From Sphingobium sp. AP50 (GTDB taxonomy: Bacteria; Pseudomonadota; Alphaproteobacteria; Sphingomonadales; Sphingomonadaceae): a stretch of DNA of 32,031 bases. The DNA is taken from NCBI RefSeq assembly GCF_900109095.1, contig NZ_FNYZ01000035.1, positions 1 through 32,031 on the forward strand, read 5' to 3'. Positions 16,140 to 24,754 of the stretch are shown here, one piece after another. A model generated the notes under the pieces. The model was not told the DNA's origin. It searched no databases and saw nothing but the letters and a program-made list of their open reading frames with translations. How positions within the stretch are numbered: position 1 is the first letter of the stretch; every line of letters starts with the position of its first letter. Position numbers and translations under genes: made by a program.

Positions 16140-17801
16140 GTGCTGGATGATATCGAAGTCGACGTTGCTATCGTCGGCGCCGGACCAGTCGGGCTGACGA
16201 TCGCCAATTATCTTGGCTGCCTGGGCGTGAGCACGCTCATCCTGGAGCAGCGCGACAAGCTCATCGACTATCCCCGGGGCGTCGGGATGGATGACGAGTG
16301 CTTGCGCAGTTTCCAGGCGATCGGGCTCGGCGACGCGATCGCGGAGCATACTACCCCTGGCCAGAAGATGCGCTTCCTGACGATGACGGGAAAAACATTC
16401 GCCCTCATCGATCCCAAGACGCGCGAATTTGGCTGGCCGCGGCGGAGCTCCTTCATCCAGCCTATGGTCGACGCGATACTCCACCAGGGATTGCAAAGAT
16501 TTGCATCCGTTCGCACCGTGTTCGGGGCCGAAGTCGCCGCCTTTGTAGAGCATGCGGATCATGTGGAACTTGCCGTCAAGACGGCGGATCGCATCGCTGC
16601 GGTAAAGGCGAAATGGCTGGTGGGTTGCGATGGCGGCCGCAGCAATGTGCGCAAACAGCTCGACATCGCGTTTGACGGCATCACGGATTCGACGCGGTGG
16701 GTGGTCATCGATATTCTCGACGATCCCCTCGGCCTGCCGGATTCCTATCTCCACTGCGTACCCTCGCGCCCCTATGTATCGATCGCCCTGCCCCATGGCA
16801 TGCGCAGGCTTGAGTTCATGGTGTTTGGTGACGAAAGTGAGGAGGAGCTGACATCCCCGCAAGGTGTTGCTCAGCTGCTCGCCCGCGCGCTGCCTTATCC
16901 TGAGCGTGCGAATGTCCTGCGGAGCCGCGTATATACGCACAATGCCCGCCTGGCACGGAGCTTCGGCAAGGGGCGGGTTCTGATCGCCGGCGATGCTGCG
17001 CACCTCATGCCGGTCTGGCAGGGTCAGGGCTATAACAGCGGCATCCGCGATGCGACCAACCTGTCCTGGAAGCTGGCCATGGTCGTGCGGAACGAGGCCT
17101 CTCCTGCCATCCTCGAAAGCTATGAGAGCGAGCGGCGGACGCATGCCAAGGCCATGATCGACCTTTCGGTCACCGCAGGCCGCATTTTTGCTCCAACCAA
17201 CAAGCTCGTCGCCTGGCTTCGGGATCGCGTCGCCCTGGCCCTGAATGCGATCCCGCCTGTGAAGCGCTATTTCGTGCAGATGCGCTTCAAGCCGATGCCG
17301 CGCTTCACGCAGGGCATAGTTCTGACAAATGCAGCCGGAAAACCCGAAGGCAATGCCACGGGGCGCCTCTTCCCCCAGCCCGATGTTCTGACCAGAGACG
17401 GCAAGCGCGCCAGGCTGGACGATGTCATCGGATTGCGGTTCGCCGTCCTCTCCTGGGGTAGCGATCCCCAACTGCACATGTCCGAGGCGGTCCGGAACTA
17501 TTGGACGCAAGCCGGGGCCCACATGATCGCGGTGCTACCACCCACACAACTGGGCAATTATCGCGGGTCCATCCTCCCCGGCACAACGGTGGTCGGGGAT
17601 GCACAAGGCGCGCTGCACGAATGGTTTGCGGATCAGGAAGCCGACGGCTCCATCGTCGTTATCCGGCCTGACCGCTTCGTTGCCGCGATCGTTCAGCCGC
17701 AGCGCCTCGACAGCGCGAGCCACAGGCTTGCACAACAGATCGGCGGCTATGCTTTACCGCAAACCGCCAGTTCGCCGAGAAGCATTCCGCAGGAGGCCTG
17801 A
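16140..17801 (+). CDS. mhpA: 3-(3-hydroxyphenyl)propionate hydroxylase (FAD monooxygenase)
   Basis: About 553 residues, close to E. coli MhpA in length and order of motifs. The FAD motif is GAGPVG near the N-terminus, LIDYPRGVGMDDE and FGWPRRSSFIQP follow, and the second FAD motif GRVLIAGDAAHLMPVWQGQG is near residue 285; PPVKRYF and MRFKPMP also match. It adds a hydroxyl ortho to the existing phenol, using NAD(P)H and O2, to make the catechol for MhpB. I prefer GTG 16140, because AGGAG is 8 nt upstream; ATG 16116 adds eight residues but has no clear ribosome site. A gap of about 165 nt separates it from mhpC, so it may have its own promoter. Gene order (B-C-A-D) differs from the E. coli order A-B-C-D. 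Confidence 0.93.
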   Translation: MLDDIEVDVAIVGAGPVGLTIANYLGCLGVSTLILEQRDKLIDYPRGVGMDDECLRSFQAIGLGDAIAEHTTPGQKMRFLTMTGKTFALIDPKTREFGWPRRSSFIQPMVDAILHQGLQRFASVRTVFGAEVAAFVEHADHVELAVKTADRIAAVKAKWLVGCDGGRSNVRKQLDIAFDGITDSTRWVVIDILDDPLGLPDSYLHCVPSRPYVSIALPHGMRRLEFMVFGDESEEELTSPQGVAQLLARALPYPERANVLRSRVYTHNARLARSFGKGRVLIAGDAAHLMPVWQGQGYNSGIRDATNLSWKLAMVVRNEASPAILESYESERRTHAKAMIDLSVTAGRIFAPTNKLVAWLRDRVALALNAIPPVKRYFVQMRFKPMPRFTQGIVLTNAAGKPEGNATGRLFPQPDVLTRDGKRARLDDVIGLRFAVLSWGSDPQLHMSEAVRNYWTQAGAHMIAVLPPTQLGNYRGSILPGTTVVGDAQGALHEWFADQEADGSIVVIRPDRFVAAIVQPQRLDSASHRLAQQIGGYALPQTASSPRSIPQEA

Positions 17802-17901
17802 GGCCAGGCCTTCGCCTCTGGCAAACGAAGTAGCCATGAAGCCGCGCTTTGGCGGTGCGACCCTCACCAAAGGGTCTCAAATGAAAGGATAAGAAGAGGC
17901 A

Positions 17902-18687
17902 ATGTCCCGAGAAGCGCTGCAGGCGGAATATGCCCATGAGTTGTTTCGCGCCTTGCGCGAAAACCGCACTGTCCCGCCGCTGCGCGACCGGGCCAGCCTG
18001 TCGATCGATGACGCCTATGCGATCTCACTCGGCATTCTAGCCCGGCGCGAGGCAGAGGGAGAAGCCGTCATCGGCAAGAAAATCGGCGTTACGTCCAAGG
18101 CCGTGCAGGATATGCTCGGCGTCGATCGCCCGGATTTCGGATTTCTGACCGACCGGATGTGGATCAGCGGCGATGCGCCCTATACCATTGCGGATAATCT
18201 GATCGCACCCCGGGCGGAAGCCGAGATCGCTTTCATTCTCAATCGAGACCTGATCGGTCCGGGCGTGACGGATGATGATGTGCTTGCCGCCACGGAAGCT
18301 GTTTGTGCCTGTTTCGAAATCGTCGACAGCAGGATCGAGGACTGGAATATCCAGATCGTCGATACCGTCGCCGACAATGCATCCTGCGGCGTCTTCGTGC
18401 TTGGAGAAGCGCGGGTCGATCCGCGCACGCTCGACCTGCCAAGCCTCAAATGCGAGGTCTTTAAAAATGGCCGCCTGATTTCGGAAGGGTACGGCTCTGC
18501 GGTGCAAGGCTCGCCGCTCACTGCCGTTGCATGGCTCGCCAACACGCTTGGCGCCTATGGTGTCCCGCTCAAGGCGGGAGACATCATTTTGTCGGGTTCC
18601 CTGGTGCCGCTCGAGCCGGCGGCTCCTGGCGACATATTCGAAACCCGGATTGAAAAGCTGGGCAACGCCAAAGTAAGCTTCGCCTGA
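17902..18687 (+). CDS. mhpD: 2-keto-4-pentenoate hydratase
   Basis: A 261-residue member of the hydratase/decarboxylase family. Key blocks are GKKIGVTSKAVQ, PDFGFLTDRM, PRAEAEIAFIL with the acidic metal ligands, CFEIVDSRIEDW, and the C-terminal LKAGDIILSGSLVPLEPAAPGD. It hydrates 2-hydroxypentadienoate from the MhpC step to 4-hydroxy-2-oxovalerate, the substrate of MhpE. GAGG precedes the ATG. It ends at a strong hairpin shared with the convergent mhpE gene. It lies 100 nt after mhpA. TesE-type steroid-pathway hydratases belong to the same family and cannot be excluded. Confidence 0.94.
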   Translation: MSREALQAEYAHELFRALRENRTVPPLRDRASLSIDDAYAISLGILARREAEGEAVIGKKIGVTSKAVQDMLGVDRPDFGFLTDRMWISGDAPYTIADNLIAPRAEAEIAFILNRDLIGPGVTDDDVLAATEAVCACFEIVDSRIEDWNIQIVDTVADNASCGVFVLGEARVDPRTLDLPSLKCEVFKNGRLISEGYGSAVQGSPLTAVAWLANTLGAYGVPLKAGDIILSGSLVPLEPAAPGDIFETRIEKLGNAKVSFA

Positions 18688-18711
18688 AAGGGCGCGCCAT
18701 GCGCGCCCTTT
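18687..18711. terminator. Bidirectional hairpin terminator between mhpD and mhpE
   Basis: A perfect 11-bp stem (AAAGGGCGCGC with its complement) around a CAT loop, beginning at the last base of the mhpD stop codon and ending 10 nt before the mhpE stop. The AAA/TTT ends give a short U run in both directions, which suits a terminator for two convergent transcripts. Confidence 0.8.
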
Positions 18712-18721
18712 CTCCAAAGAT

Positions 18722-19762
18722 CTACGCCGCTCGCTCCTTGAGCATGTCCAACGCCACATCTACGATCATGTCTTCCTGACCACCGACCATCTTACGGCGG
18801 CCCAGTTCCACGAGGATCGTCCGCGTGTCCAGACCATAGGTTTCCGCTGCCTTCTCGGCATGACGAAGGAACGACGAGTAGACCCCGGCATAGCCGAGCG
18901 CGAGCGTCTCGCGATCAACGCGAACCGGGCGGTCCTGCAAGGGCCTGACGAGATCTTCGGCGGCATCCATAAGCGCCATCACGTCGCAGCCATGATTCCA
19001 GCCACGACGATCGGCTGCGGCGATGAACACTTCCAGTGGCGCATTACCCGCGCCGGCCCCCATGCCTGCAAGGCTGGCATCGATGCGAACCGTACCATAT
19101 TCGGCTGCGACCATTGAGTTGGCAACGCCCAGAGACAGGTTGTGATGCGCATGCATCCCGCGCTGTGTCTCGGGCTTGAGCACGCGGTCATAGGCTTCGA
19201 GCCGCGCCTTGACGCCCGCCATGTCCAGTGCGCCGCCACTGTCGGTCACATAGACGCATTGCGCGCCATAGCTTTCCATCAGCAGCGCCTGCTGCGCCAG
19301 AGAGTCGGGCGCGATCATGTGGCTCATCATCAGGAAGCCGGACACATCCATGCCTAGGTCACGCGCTATCCCGATATGCTGCCTCGAGACGTCCGCTTCG
19401 GTGCAATGGGTCGCCACGCGTACCGAACGTACCCCAAGCTCGAAGGCCCGGCGCAGTTCATCGACCGTGCCCACACCAGGCAGGATGAGGGTTGTGAGAA
19501 CGGATCGCTTAAGGACATTCGCCACGGCTTCAAGCCATTCCCAGTCCGTATGCGCGCCGAAGCCATAATTGAAGCTTGCCCCGTTAAGACCGTCCCCATG
19601 CGCGACCTCGATCGCATCCACGCCCGCCTCGTCGAGCGCTTTCGCAATAGCCGCGACATGATCGACCCCGTACATGTGGCGGATGGCGTGCATGCCATCC
19701 CGGAGGGTAACGTCCTGGACGTAAATCTTGTCGCCCGCTTCTACATCGAACCTGGTGCTCAT
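18722..19762 (-). CDS. mhpE: 4-hydroxy-2-oxovalerate aldolase
   Basis: A 346-residue DmpG/MhpE-type aldolase. The catalytic motif VTLRDGMHA gives Arg21, Asp22 and His25, and the metal ligands His204 and His206 lie in MHAHHNLS. It cleaves 4-hydroxy-2-oxovalerate to pyruvate and acetaldehyde, which is channelled to the partner dehydrogenase MhpF. Its ATG overlaps the TGA of mhpF in an ATGA, so the two subunits are translationally coupled, as expected for a complex. The pair is on the opposite strand from mhpB-C-A-D. BphI/TesG homologues act in biphenyl and steroid pathways, so the pathway name rests on the neighbours. Confidence 0.95.
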   Translation of the reverse strand: MSTRFDVEAGDKIYVQDVTLRDGMHAIRHMYGVDHVAAIAKALDEAGVDAIEVAHGDGLNGASFNYGFGAHTDWEWLEAVANVLKRSVLTTLILPGVGTVDELRRAFELGVRSVRVATHCTEADVSRQHIGIARDLGMDVSGFLMMSHMIAPDSLAQQALLMESYGAQCVYVTDSGGALDMAGVKARLEAYDRVLKPETQRGMHAHHNLSLGVANSMVAAEYGTVRIDASLAGMGAGAGNAPLEVFIAAADRRGWNHGCDVMALMDAAEDLVRPLQDRPVRVDRETLALGYAGVYSSFLRHAEKAAETYGLDTRTILVELGRRKMVGGQEDMIVDVALDMLKERAA

Positions 19763-20709
19763 GCTGCCACCTTCTGTCCTTCAAGAATGCGCCGCGCCAG
19801 CAACTCGCCTGTTGCTTTGGCTGCGGCAGTCATGATGTCGAGATTACCGGAATAGCTGGGCAAATAGTCGCCCGCGCCCTCCACCTCGAGCAAGATCATC
19901 GTCTTGATGCCGGAGAACTCACCACGTCCCGGTATCTTCAGCTTGTTATTGTCGCCAAAGCGTTCGAACTGCACTTCCTGCTTCAGGCGATAGCCCGGTA
20001 CATAGGCCTGCACCTTCACCACCATCGCTTCGACGGACGCGCGGATCGCATCCTCGTCGGCGCCCTCGGACAGGGTAAACACCGTGTCTCGCATAATCAT
20101 GGGCGGCTCGGCCGGATTGAGGATGATGATGGCTTTACCCTGTGCCGCCCCTCCAACCTTTTCGATCGCACCTGCGGTCGTGCGCGTGAATTCGTCGATG
20201 TTCGCGCGCGTGCCCGGCCCGGCGGACCGTGACGACACCGAGGCCACGATCTCGGCATAATGTACGGTCGCGACCTGGCTGACGGCGGCCACCATTGGAA
20301 TTGTAGCCTGTCCGCCGCAGGTGACCATGTTGACATTGCCGGCATCCAGATTGGCATCGCCGTTCACGGTCGGGATCGTGTAGGGTCCGACAGCCGCCGG
20401 GGTAAGGTCGACGACCTGTTTGCCATCTGCCCGCAGAGCCGCGTCGTGTACCTTATGGGCATAAGCGGATGTCGCATCGAACACGATGCCGATCTCTGGG
20501 TAGATCGGCATACTCTGGAGACCTTCAAGCCCCTCATGCGTCGTTTCCACACCGCGCTCGCGCGCCATGGCCAGTCCTTCGGATTTCTCGTCGATCCCGA
20601 CTACGGCGACGAGTTCCATGTTCTGGGGATATTTGATCATCTTGATCATCAGGTCAGTGCCGATATTGCCCGATCCGATGATGGCGGCCTTTACCTTAGT
20701 CACGCTCAT
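19759..20709 (-). CDS. mhpF: Acetaldehyde dehydrogenase (acylating)
   Basis: A 316-residue DmpF/MhpF-type enzyme. It has the NAD motif IGSGNIGTD (11-19), FDATSAYAH near 78-85, and the catalytic Cys131 in CGGQAT. It converts acetaldehyde (or propionaldehyde) from the aldolase to acyl-CoA using NAD and CoA. It is the first gene of a two-gene minus-strand operon with mhpE. TesF homologues in steroid degradation handle propionaldehyde, so chain length is not certain from sequence. The region upstream, shared with the second IclR gene, is about 140 nt and holds the promoters of both; a GTTC half-site was seen there but no full palindrome. Confidence 0.95.
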   Translation of the reverse strand: MSVTKVKAAIIGSGNIGTDLMIKMIKYPQNMELVAVVGIDEKSEGLAMARERGVETTHEGLEGLQSMPIYPEIGIVFDATSAYAHKVHDAALRADGKQVVDLTPAAVGPYTIPTVNGDANLDAGNVNMVTCGGQATIPMVAAVSQVATVHYAEIVASVSSRSAGPGTRANIDEFTRTTAGAIEKVGGAAQGKAIIILNPAEPPMIMRDTVFTLSEGADEDAIRASVEAMVVKVQAYVPGYRLKQEVQFERFGDNNKLKIPGRGEFSGIKTMILLEVEGAGDYLPSYSGNLDIMTAAAKATGELLARRILEGQKVAA

Positions 20710-20848
20710 CTCCTCGTCACAGACCAGTTCCGCTGAGTGCGCGGAGCCGTCCTATTGAAGGATCATCCAATCGAAGATTCGGCAGATCGGTTCAACTGGG
20801 TGCCTGTACTGAATTCCCATCTGTCGAAAGTTGAGGCATAGAAGGGAC

Positions 20849-21631
20849 ATGAGAGACATGTCGGCGATCCGCACCTCACAACTAACGGACAGGACACTTG
20901 ATGTTCTTGAAGCAGTAGCGCGTCTCGGCAGCACCTCATTACCGGAAGTTCAGGCCCATTGCGGGCTCTCGATGGCAACGGCGCACCGGATCCTGCAATC
21001 GCTGATCGAACGAGGTTTCGTGATGCGGACGGGCCGAGCCGATTATCGGCTCGGCAGCGCGGCAATTACTTTGGCTGACGGCGTTTCCCTGCGCGACATC
21101 CTGGCACCGGCCGCCCGCCCGCATCTGCTAAAGTTAGCAAAGCAAACGAAAAGCCATGCACATCTCGGCGTCTGGAAAGATGCCATGGTGGCCTATCAGG
21201 TCAAACAGCGGTTCGGAAAGGTGCCAGTCCATTCTGCCGAGGGCGCGCAGCTGGAAGGCTATTGTTCTGCTCTTGGCAAAATCCTGTTGTCAGCTTTGCC
21301 CGATGACGAACTGGAGCGGTATCTGGACGATGGCGCTTTCGTCGCGCTGACGCCGCATACGATAACCGACCCGGAACAACTCCGCGCCGAGATCGCAGTT
21401 GTCCGATCCCGCAGTTGGGCGGCCGACAATGAGGAGATTGCCCTTGGCTTGCGGTGCGTCGCCGTTCCCGTGAGAGGTCAAAACGGCCAAATTCTGGCGG
21501 CAATCTCCGTGAGCAGGGTGGGGCCATCGCCCCGAGCCGAAGCGACGGCGCTTCTCCCCTTGCTTCGCGACGCCGCTGAAGACATCGCGGCAACGCTGTT
21601 CCCGGTACGAATCCAACTGCCGGTTCTTTGA
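20849..21631 (+). CDS. IclR-family transcriptional regulator
   Basis: About 260 residues. A winged-helix domain (LDVLEAVARLGSTSLPEVQ, then GLSMATAHRILQSLIERGF) is followed by an IclR effector domain (HLGVWKDAMVAYQVKQ; GYCSALGKILLSALP; IALGLRCVAVPVRG; ISVSRVGPS). It is divergent from mhpF and lies just upstream of the cyclase operon, so it may control either. The start is uncertain: ATG 20849 and ATG 20858 both lie near AAGGG, and the frame opens with TTG 20831. It is only distantly like the MhpR-type protein at 13184-14002, so the window has two IclR regulators that might bind related sites. Confidence 0.88.
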   Translation: MRDMSAIRTSQLTDRTLDVLEAVARLGSTSLPEVQAHCGLSMATAHRILQSLIERGFVMRTGRADYRLGSAAITLADGVSLRDILAPAARPHLLKLAKQTKSHAHLGVWKDAMVAYQVKQRFGKVPVHSAEGAQLEGYCSALGKILLSALPDDELERYLDDGAFVALTPHTITDPEQLRAEIAVVRSRSWAADNEEIALGLRCVAVPVRGQNGQILAAISVSRVGPSPRAEATALLPLLRDAAEDIAATLFPVRIQLPVL

Positions 21632-21688
21632 CCATATCTGCGCGCTCGGAATAGTATGCCAACGCAAACAGGACTTCACACGGCATTG

Positions 21689-21705
21689 GCTGTCGCAGCG
21701 ACAGC
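21689..21705. promoter_or_regulatory. Perfect 17-bp palindrome, operator or hairpin
   Basis: GCTGTCGC-A-GCGACAGC, an 8-bp perfect inverted repeat around one base, 57 nt after the IclR stop. There is no U run after it, so an operator is more likely than a terminator. It occurs 30 nt before copy 4 of the shared palindrome. Confidence 0.45.
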
Positions 21706-21734
21706 TGCCGGTTGCACACGTCAGCCCCTCTAGC

Positions 21735-21749
21735 GTTCTCATGGCGAAC
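21735..21749. promoter_or_regulatory. Candidate operator, copy 4 of the shared palindrome
   Basis: GTTCTCATGGCGAAC, which fits GTTCnCnnnGnGAAC. It lies 189 nt upstream of the cyclase start and about 100 nt after the IclR gene. Confidence 0.6.
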
Positions 21750-21938
21750 AAATCTTCCTTTGCCGTTGTTCGGTTTTCCAGTCGTTCGTATCCGGCTTGA
21801 AAGAGCGTTCGGTTAGCCGCCCCGACCGATCGCCGACGCACTTTGGGCCGAACGGCGCCTCTCGAAGGATCATTTTGAAGTTCCTTGCTTCGCTGCCACC
21901 ACCATAATGATCGACGATCATATGAGGAGTATGGGATA

Positions 21939-22919
21939 ATGTGTGACAAGCACGGCCTTGGTTCATCTGGCGGGCCCAACGTAGGCGAGCTTCTGTCAGG
22001 CGCACCAAGCAACTGGGGCCGCTGGGGCCCCGCAGACGAAGTCGGGTCGCTGAATTTCCTGACCAACCTTGAGGTGCTTCGCGGTGTTCGCTCTGTCCGC
22101 CAGGGCAAGGTATTTACCTGCGGCGAAGTGATCGGCAACCCGCTTGGTGACCCGCTCTGGCCCGGAAGAGCGCCGGCCAAACGCGAAACGATGATCGACA
22201 AGGACAGCTATGTTCGTGGCGACATACCCTCGCTGCCCGGCGGCGCGGAATTCACAGACGACCGTATCGAGATGTTTCTCCAGGGCTCAACGCAGTTCGA
22301 TGCGCTGGGACATGTCTGGTATGATGACCAGTTGTGGAACGGCTTTCCAGCCAGCGACACCAATGGCGGCCTCAAAAACGCATCGATCCTTCCGATCTCC
22401 GAACGCGGCGTCGTCGGGCGCGGCGTGCTGCTCGACATGGCGGCATATAAGGGCAAGGCGTTTCTCGAAAAGGGCGACCTCATTCATCTGGACGATCTGC
22501 TCGGCTGTGCGGAACGACAGCGGGTTACGATCGAGAAGCACGACATCCTCTGCCTGCGTCTGGGGTTCTTGCAATTGCTGCGCGTCCAGGGACCGGACCT
22601 TTTCTACAAGGACTTTCTGGAACCCGGACTCACCTACTCGCCTGAGCTTGTCGATTGGTTTCACAAAATGGAAATACCCTGTCTGGCCACGGACACGATC
22701 TCCAACGAGACCGAGCTTGACCCAGCCATTGGCGTTCAAATCCCGCTGCATTGCGCCCTGATGCGCAACCTCGGGGTCACGTTCAACGAAGTCTGCAATT
22801 TCGAGACGCTCAACAAGGACTGTCACGCCGATGGACAGTGGGATTTCCTTTACGCTGCCGCGCCGTTGAAAGTGACCGAGGCTACCGGCGCCCCAGTTAA
22901 CGTGCTCGCCATCAAATGA
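21939..22919 (+). CDS. Cyclase-family hydrolase (PF04199, kynurenine formamidase-like fold)
   Basis: A 326-residue protein of the metal-dependent cyclase family. The motif GSTQFDALGHVWYDD (116-130) replaces the formamidase HxGTHxDxxxH pattern; His is Gln at 119, while Asp121 and His125 are kept, as in one large subgroup of this family. WGPADEVGSLNFL near the N-terminus is also typical. Family members hydrolyse cyclic amides or act on ring compounds; a ring-opening or lactone/amide hydrolysis step is likely here but the substrate is unknown. I chose ATG 21939, with GGGA and GGAG upstream; the frame opens at 21885. It heads a plus-strand series that runs through the EthD-like gene. Confidence 0.82.
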   Translation: MCDKHGLGSSGGPNVGELLSGAPSNWGRWGPADEVGSLNFLTNLEVLRGVRSVRQGKVFTCGEVIGNPLGDPLWPGRAPAKRETMIDKDSYVRGDIPSLPGGAEFTDDRIEMFLQGSTQFDALGHVWYDDQLWNGFPASDTNGGLKNASILPISERGVVGRGVLLDMAAYKGKAFLEKGDLIHLDDLLGCAERQRVTIEKHDILCLRLGFLQLLRVQGPDLFYKDFLEPGLTYSPELVDWFHKMEIPCLATDTISNETELDPAIGVQIPLHCALMRNLGVTFNEVCNFETLNKDCHADGQWDFLYAAAPLKVTEATGAPVNVLAIK

Positions 22920-22988
22920 TCGCGCTCCTTTCCCTCAACCCGGCATATCTCTGCGATCGGCCGGCGCAGCAGATAGTAGAGAACCAAC

Positions 22989-24716
22989 ATGCCTGAGAAT
23001 GCATATGATCTCATCATAGCCGGATCGGGCGCGGCGGGCCTTTCCACGGCGATCATCGCGCATTCCCGAGGGCTGCGTGTCGCCATCGTCGAGAAGACCC
23101 ACCTGGTCGGTGGCACCACATCCTATTCGGGCGGCGTCGTCTGGATACCAAACAGCCGCCAGAATGTCGCCACCGGCCTTACCGACACGCTCGAGGCAGC
23201 CGAGCAGTATCTCGACAGTACGGTAAGCACTTCGCATGAACATGATGGGCGCCGCGCGTATCTAGAGCGCGGGCCGGAAGCCTTCGCCTATCTCGAAAGC
23301 CTGACCGGACCGTTATTCTACGTTCGGGCGATCAACTCTCCGGACTATTTTCCCGAAGCGGCGGGCGCTTCGCAGAAGGGGCGCGCGATGACCCCCATTA
23401 GCGTGGATGGCCGGATGCTGGGCGAAAGGTTCAACGACATTCGCCCCCCGCTGCCGGAGTTGTGTCTGTTCGGCCGCCAGATGCTGGAGTTGATGGATGT
23501 GTATCACCTCCTGAACGCCCGCCGCTCGGCGAAATCTGCGCTCCACACTGGCCGCCTCCTTCTGCGAGATGTGCGGGATCGTGTCCTTTATCGCAAATAT
23601 GGGCGCGGAACGCGTCTGACTGGCGGCAATGCGCTGGTTGCCAACCTGTATAAATCCGCCCTGGATCGCGGCATCCCCATATTACGCAACAGCCCGATCG
23701 TAGAACTGATACGAAATGGCGATCATGTCGCCGGCGTCGTCGTGAAGCGCAATGGGCGCCGTGAAAAGCTGCACGCTGCGCGGGGCGTGGTTCTAGCCAC
23801 GGGCGGGTTCCCGTGGAGCAAGTCGCTGCGCAACACCCACATGAATGAAGCCGAATTTGGATATTCCGCGACCAGCCCCGACAGCAGCGGGGACGGCATC
23901 GCTCTTGCGACAGCGATCGGGGCCAAATTCGACACCGCCAATGTTGAAGGCGCGTTCTGGACGCCCGTATCGGTCGGCACACGCAAGGACGGGTCCGTGA
24001 CACGCTTTCCCCATCTCATGGCCGACAGGGCCAAACCCGGCCTTATAGCGGTCAACAAATCGGGTGAGCGCTTCTTCAACGAAGCGGAAAATTATCATGA
24101 CTTTGTCCGCGCCATGCTCGGCCGGCTCAAAAACGAGGACCAGCAGCCCGTGCATCTGCTGTGCGATGCCACCTTCATGCGCAAATATGCCTTCGGCGCT
24201 GTGCCGCCCCTTGCATCAGAACGCCGGCGCGCCGTCCGGTCGGGCTATCTCATCGAAGCATCGACCATTGATGCGTTGGCCGACAAGATCGGCGTTGACC
24301 GCCACGCGCTCAACGCAACCATTGCCGAATTCAATCGGGATGCCGAACACGGCATCGACACGAAATTCGGCAAGGGCAAGAGCGCCTACAACCGCTATCT
24401 CGGCGACTCTTCGAACAAGCCCAATCCTTGCCTCGGGCCACTCGACAAAGCGCCCTTCTATGCCATTCGCGTGCATGCCGGCGACATCGGGACCACATAT
24501 GGGCTGGCTGCGGACCTTCATTCCCGCGTCCTCGATGAGCAGGGGCAGCCGATCAAAGGCCTTTATGCGTGCGGCAATGACCGCAACTCGGTGATGGGCG
24601 GATTTTATCCGAGCGGGGGGATTACGATCGGCCCCGCGCTCACCTTCGCTTACCTGGCAGCGATGCACGCAGCCGGTGCCGAAGCGGGCTCCGGCCCGTT
24701 CGACGGCGCCGGTTGA
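22989..24716 (+). CDS. FAD-dependent dehydrogenase, 3-ketosteroid-delta1-dehydrogenase-like
   Basis: A 575-residue flavoprotein of the fumarate reductase/KstD superfamily. It has the FAD motif GSGAAGLSTA (12-21), GGTTSYSGGVVWIPN (41-55) as in KstD proteins, VVLATGGFPW, and the C-terminal GLYACGNDRNSVMGG and FYPSGGITIGPALTF. In that last block Tyr540 and Gly544 occupy the positions of the KstD catalytic Tyr and Gly. KstD enzymes introduce a double bond next to a ring ketone; relatives act on other cyclic ketones or enoates. It follows the cyclase by about 70 nt and precedes the hydrolase by about 40 nt. Together with the KshA-like oxygenase it hints at a steroid-like or alicyclic substrate. 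The exact substrate is not shown. Confidence 0.8.
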   Translation: MPENAYDLIIAGSGAAGLSTAIIAHSRGLRVAIVEKTHLVGGTTSYSGGVVWIPNSRQNVATGLTDTLEAAEQYLDSTVSTSHEHDGRRAYLERGPEAFAYLESLTGPLFYVRAINSPDYFPEAAGASQKGRAMTPISVDGRMLGERFNDIRPPLPELCLFGRQMLELMDVYHLLNARRSAKSALHTGRLLLRDVRDRVLYRKYGRGTRLTGGNALVANLYKSALDRGIPILRNSPIVELIRNGDHVAGVVVKRNGRREKLHAARGVVLATGGFPWSKSLRNTHMNEAEFGYSATSPDSSGDGIALATAIGAKFDTANVEGAFWTPVSVGTRKDGSVTRFPHLMADRAKPGLIAVNKSGERFFNEAENYHDFVRAMLGRLKNEDQQPVHLLCDATFMRKYAFGAVPPLASERRRAVRSGYLIEASTIDALADKIGVDRHALNATIAEFNRDAEHGIDTKFGKGKSAYNRYLGDSSNKPNPCLGPLDKAPFYAIRVHAGDIGTTYGLAADLHSRVLDEQGQPIKGLYACGNDRNSVMGGFYPSGGITIGPALTFAYLAAMHAAGAEAGSGPFDGAG

Positions 24717-24754
24717 AGGCTCGCACACCACTTTTTCGAAAAGGCCCGACCATC

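Larger units (their letters stand above)
21632..21938. other. Regulatory gap before the cyclase operon
   Basis: About 307 bases without a convincing gene. It contains a perfect 17-bp palindrome (21689-21705) and copy 4 of the shared GTTCnCnnnGnGAAC site (21735-21749), followed by several GTTCGG or CCGAAC half-motifs between 21760 and 21870. It probably carries the promoter of the cyclase to EthD gene series. Confidence 0.55.

Noticed and set aside
15507..17522. A 671-residue open frame on the minus strand
   Set aside because: It lies opposite mhpA and the end of mhpC, which are clear full-length enzymes. The translation has no family motifs, and long antisense frames are usual in GC-rich coding DNA.
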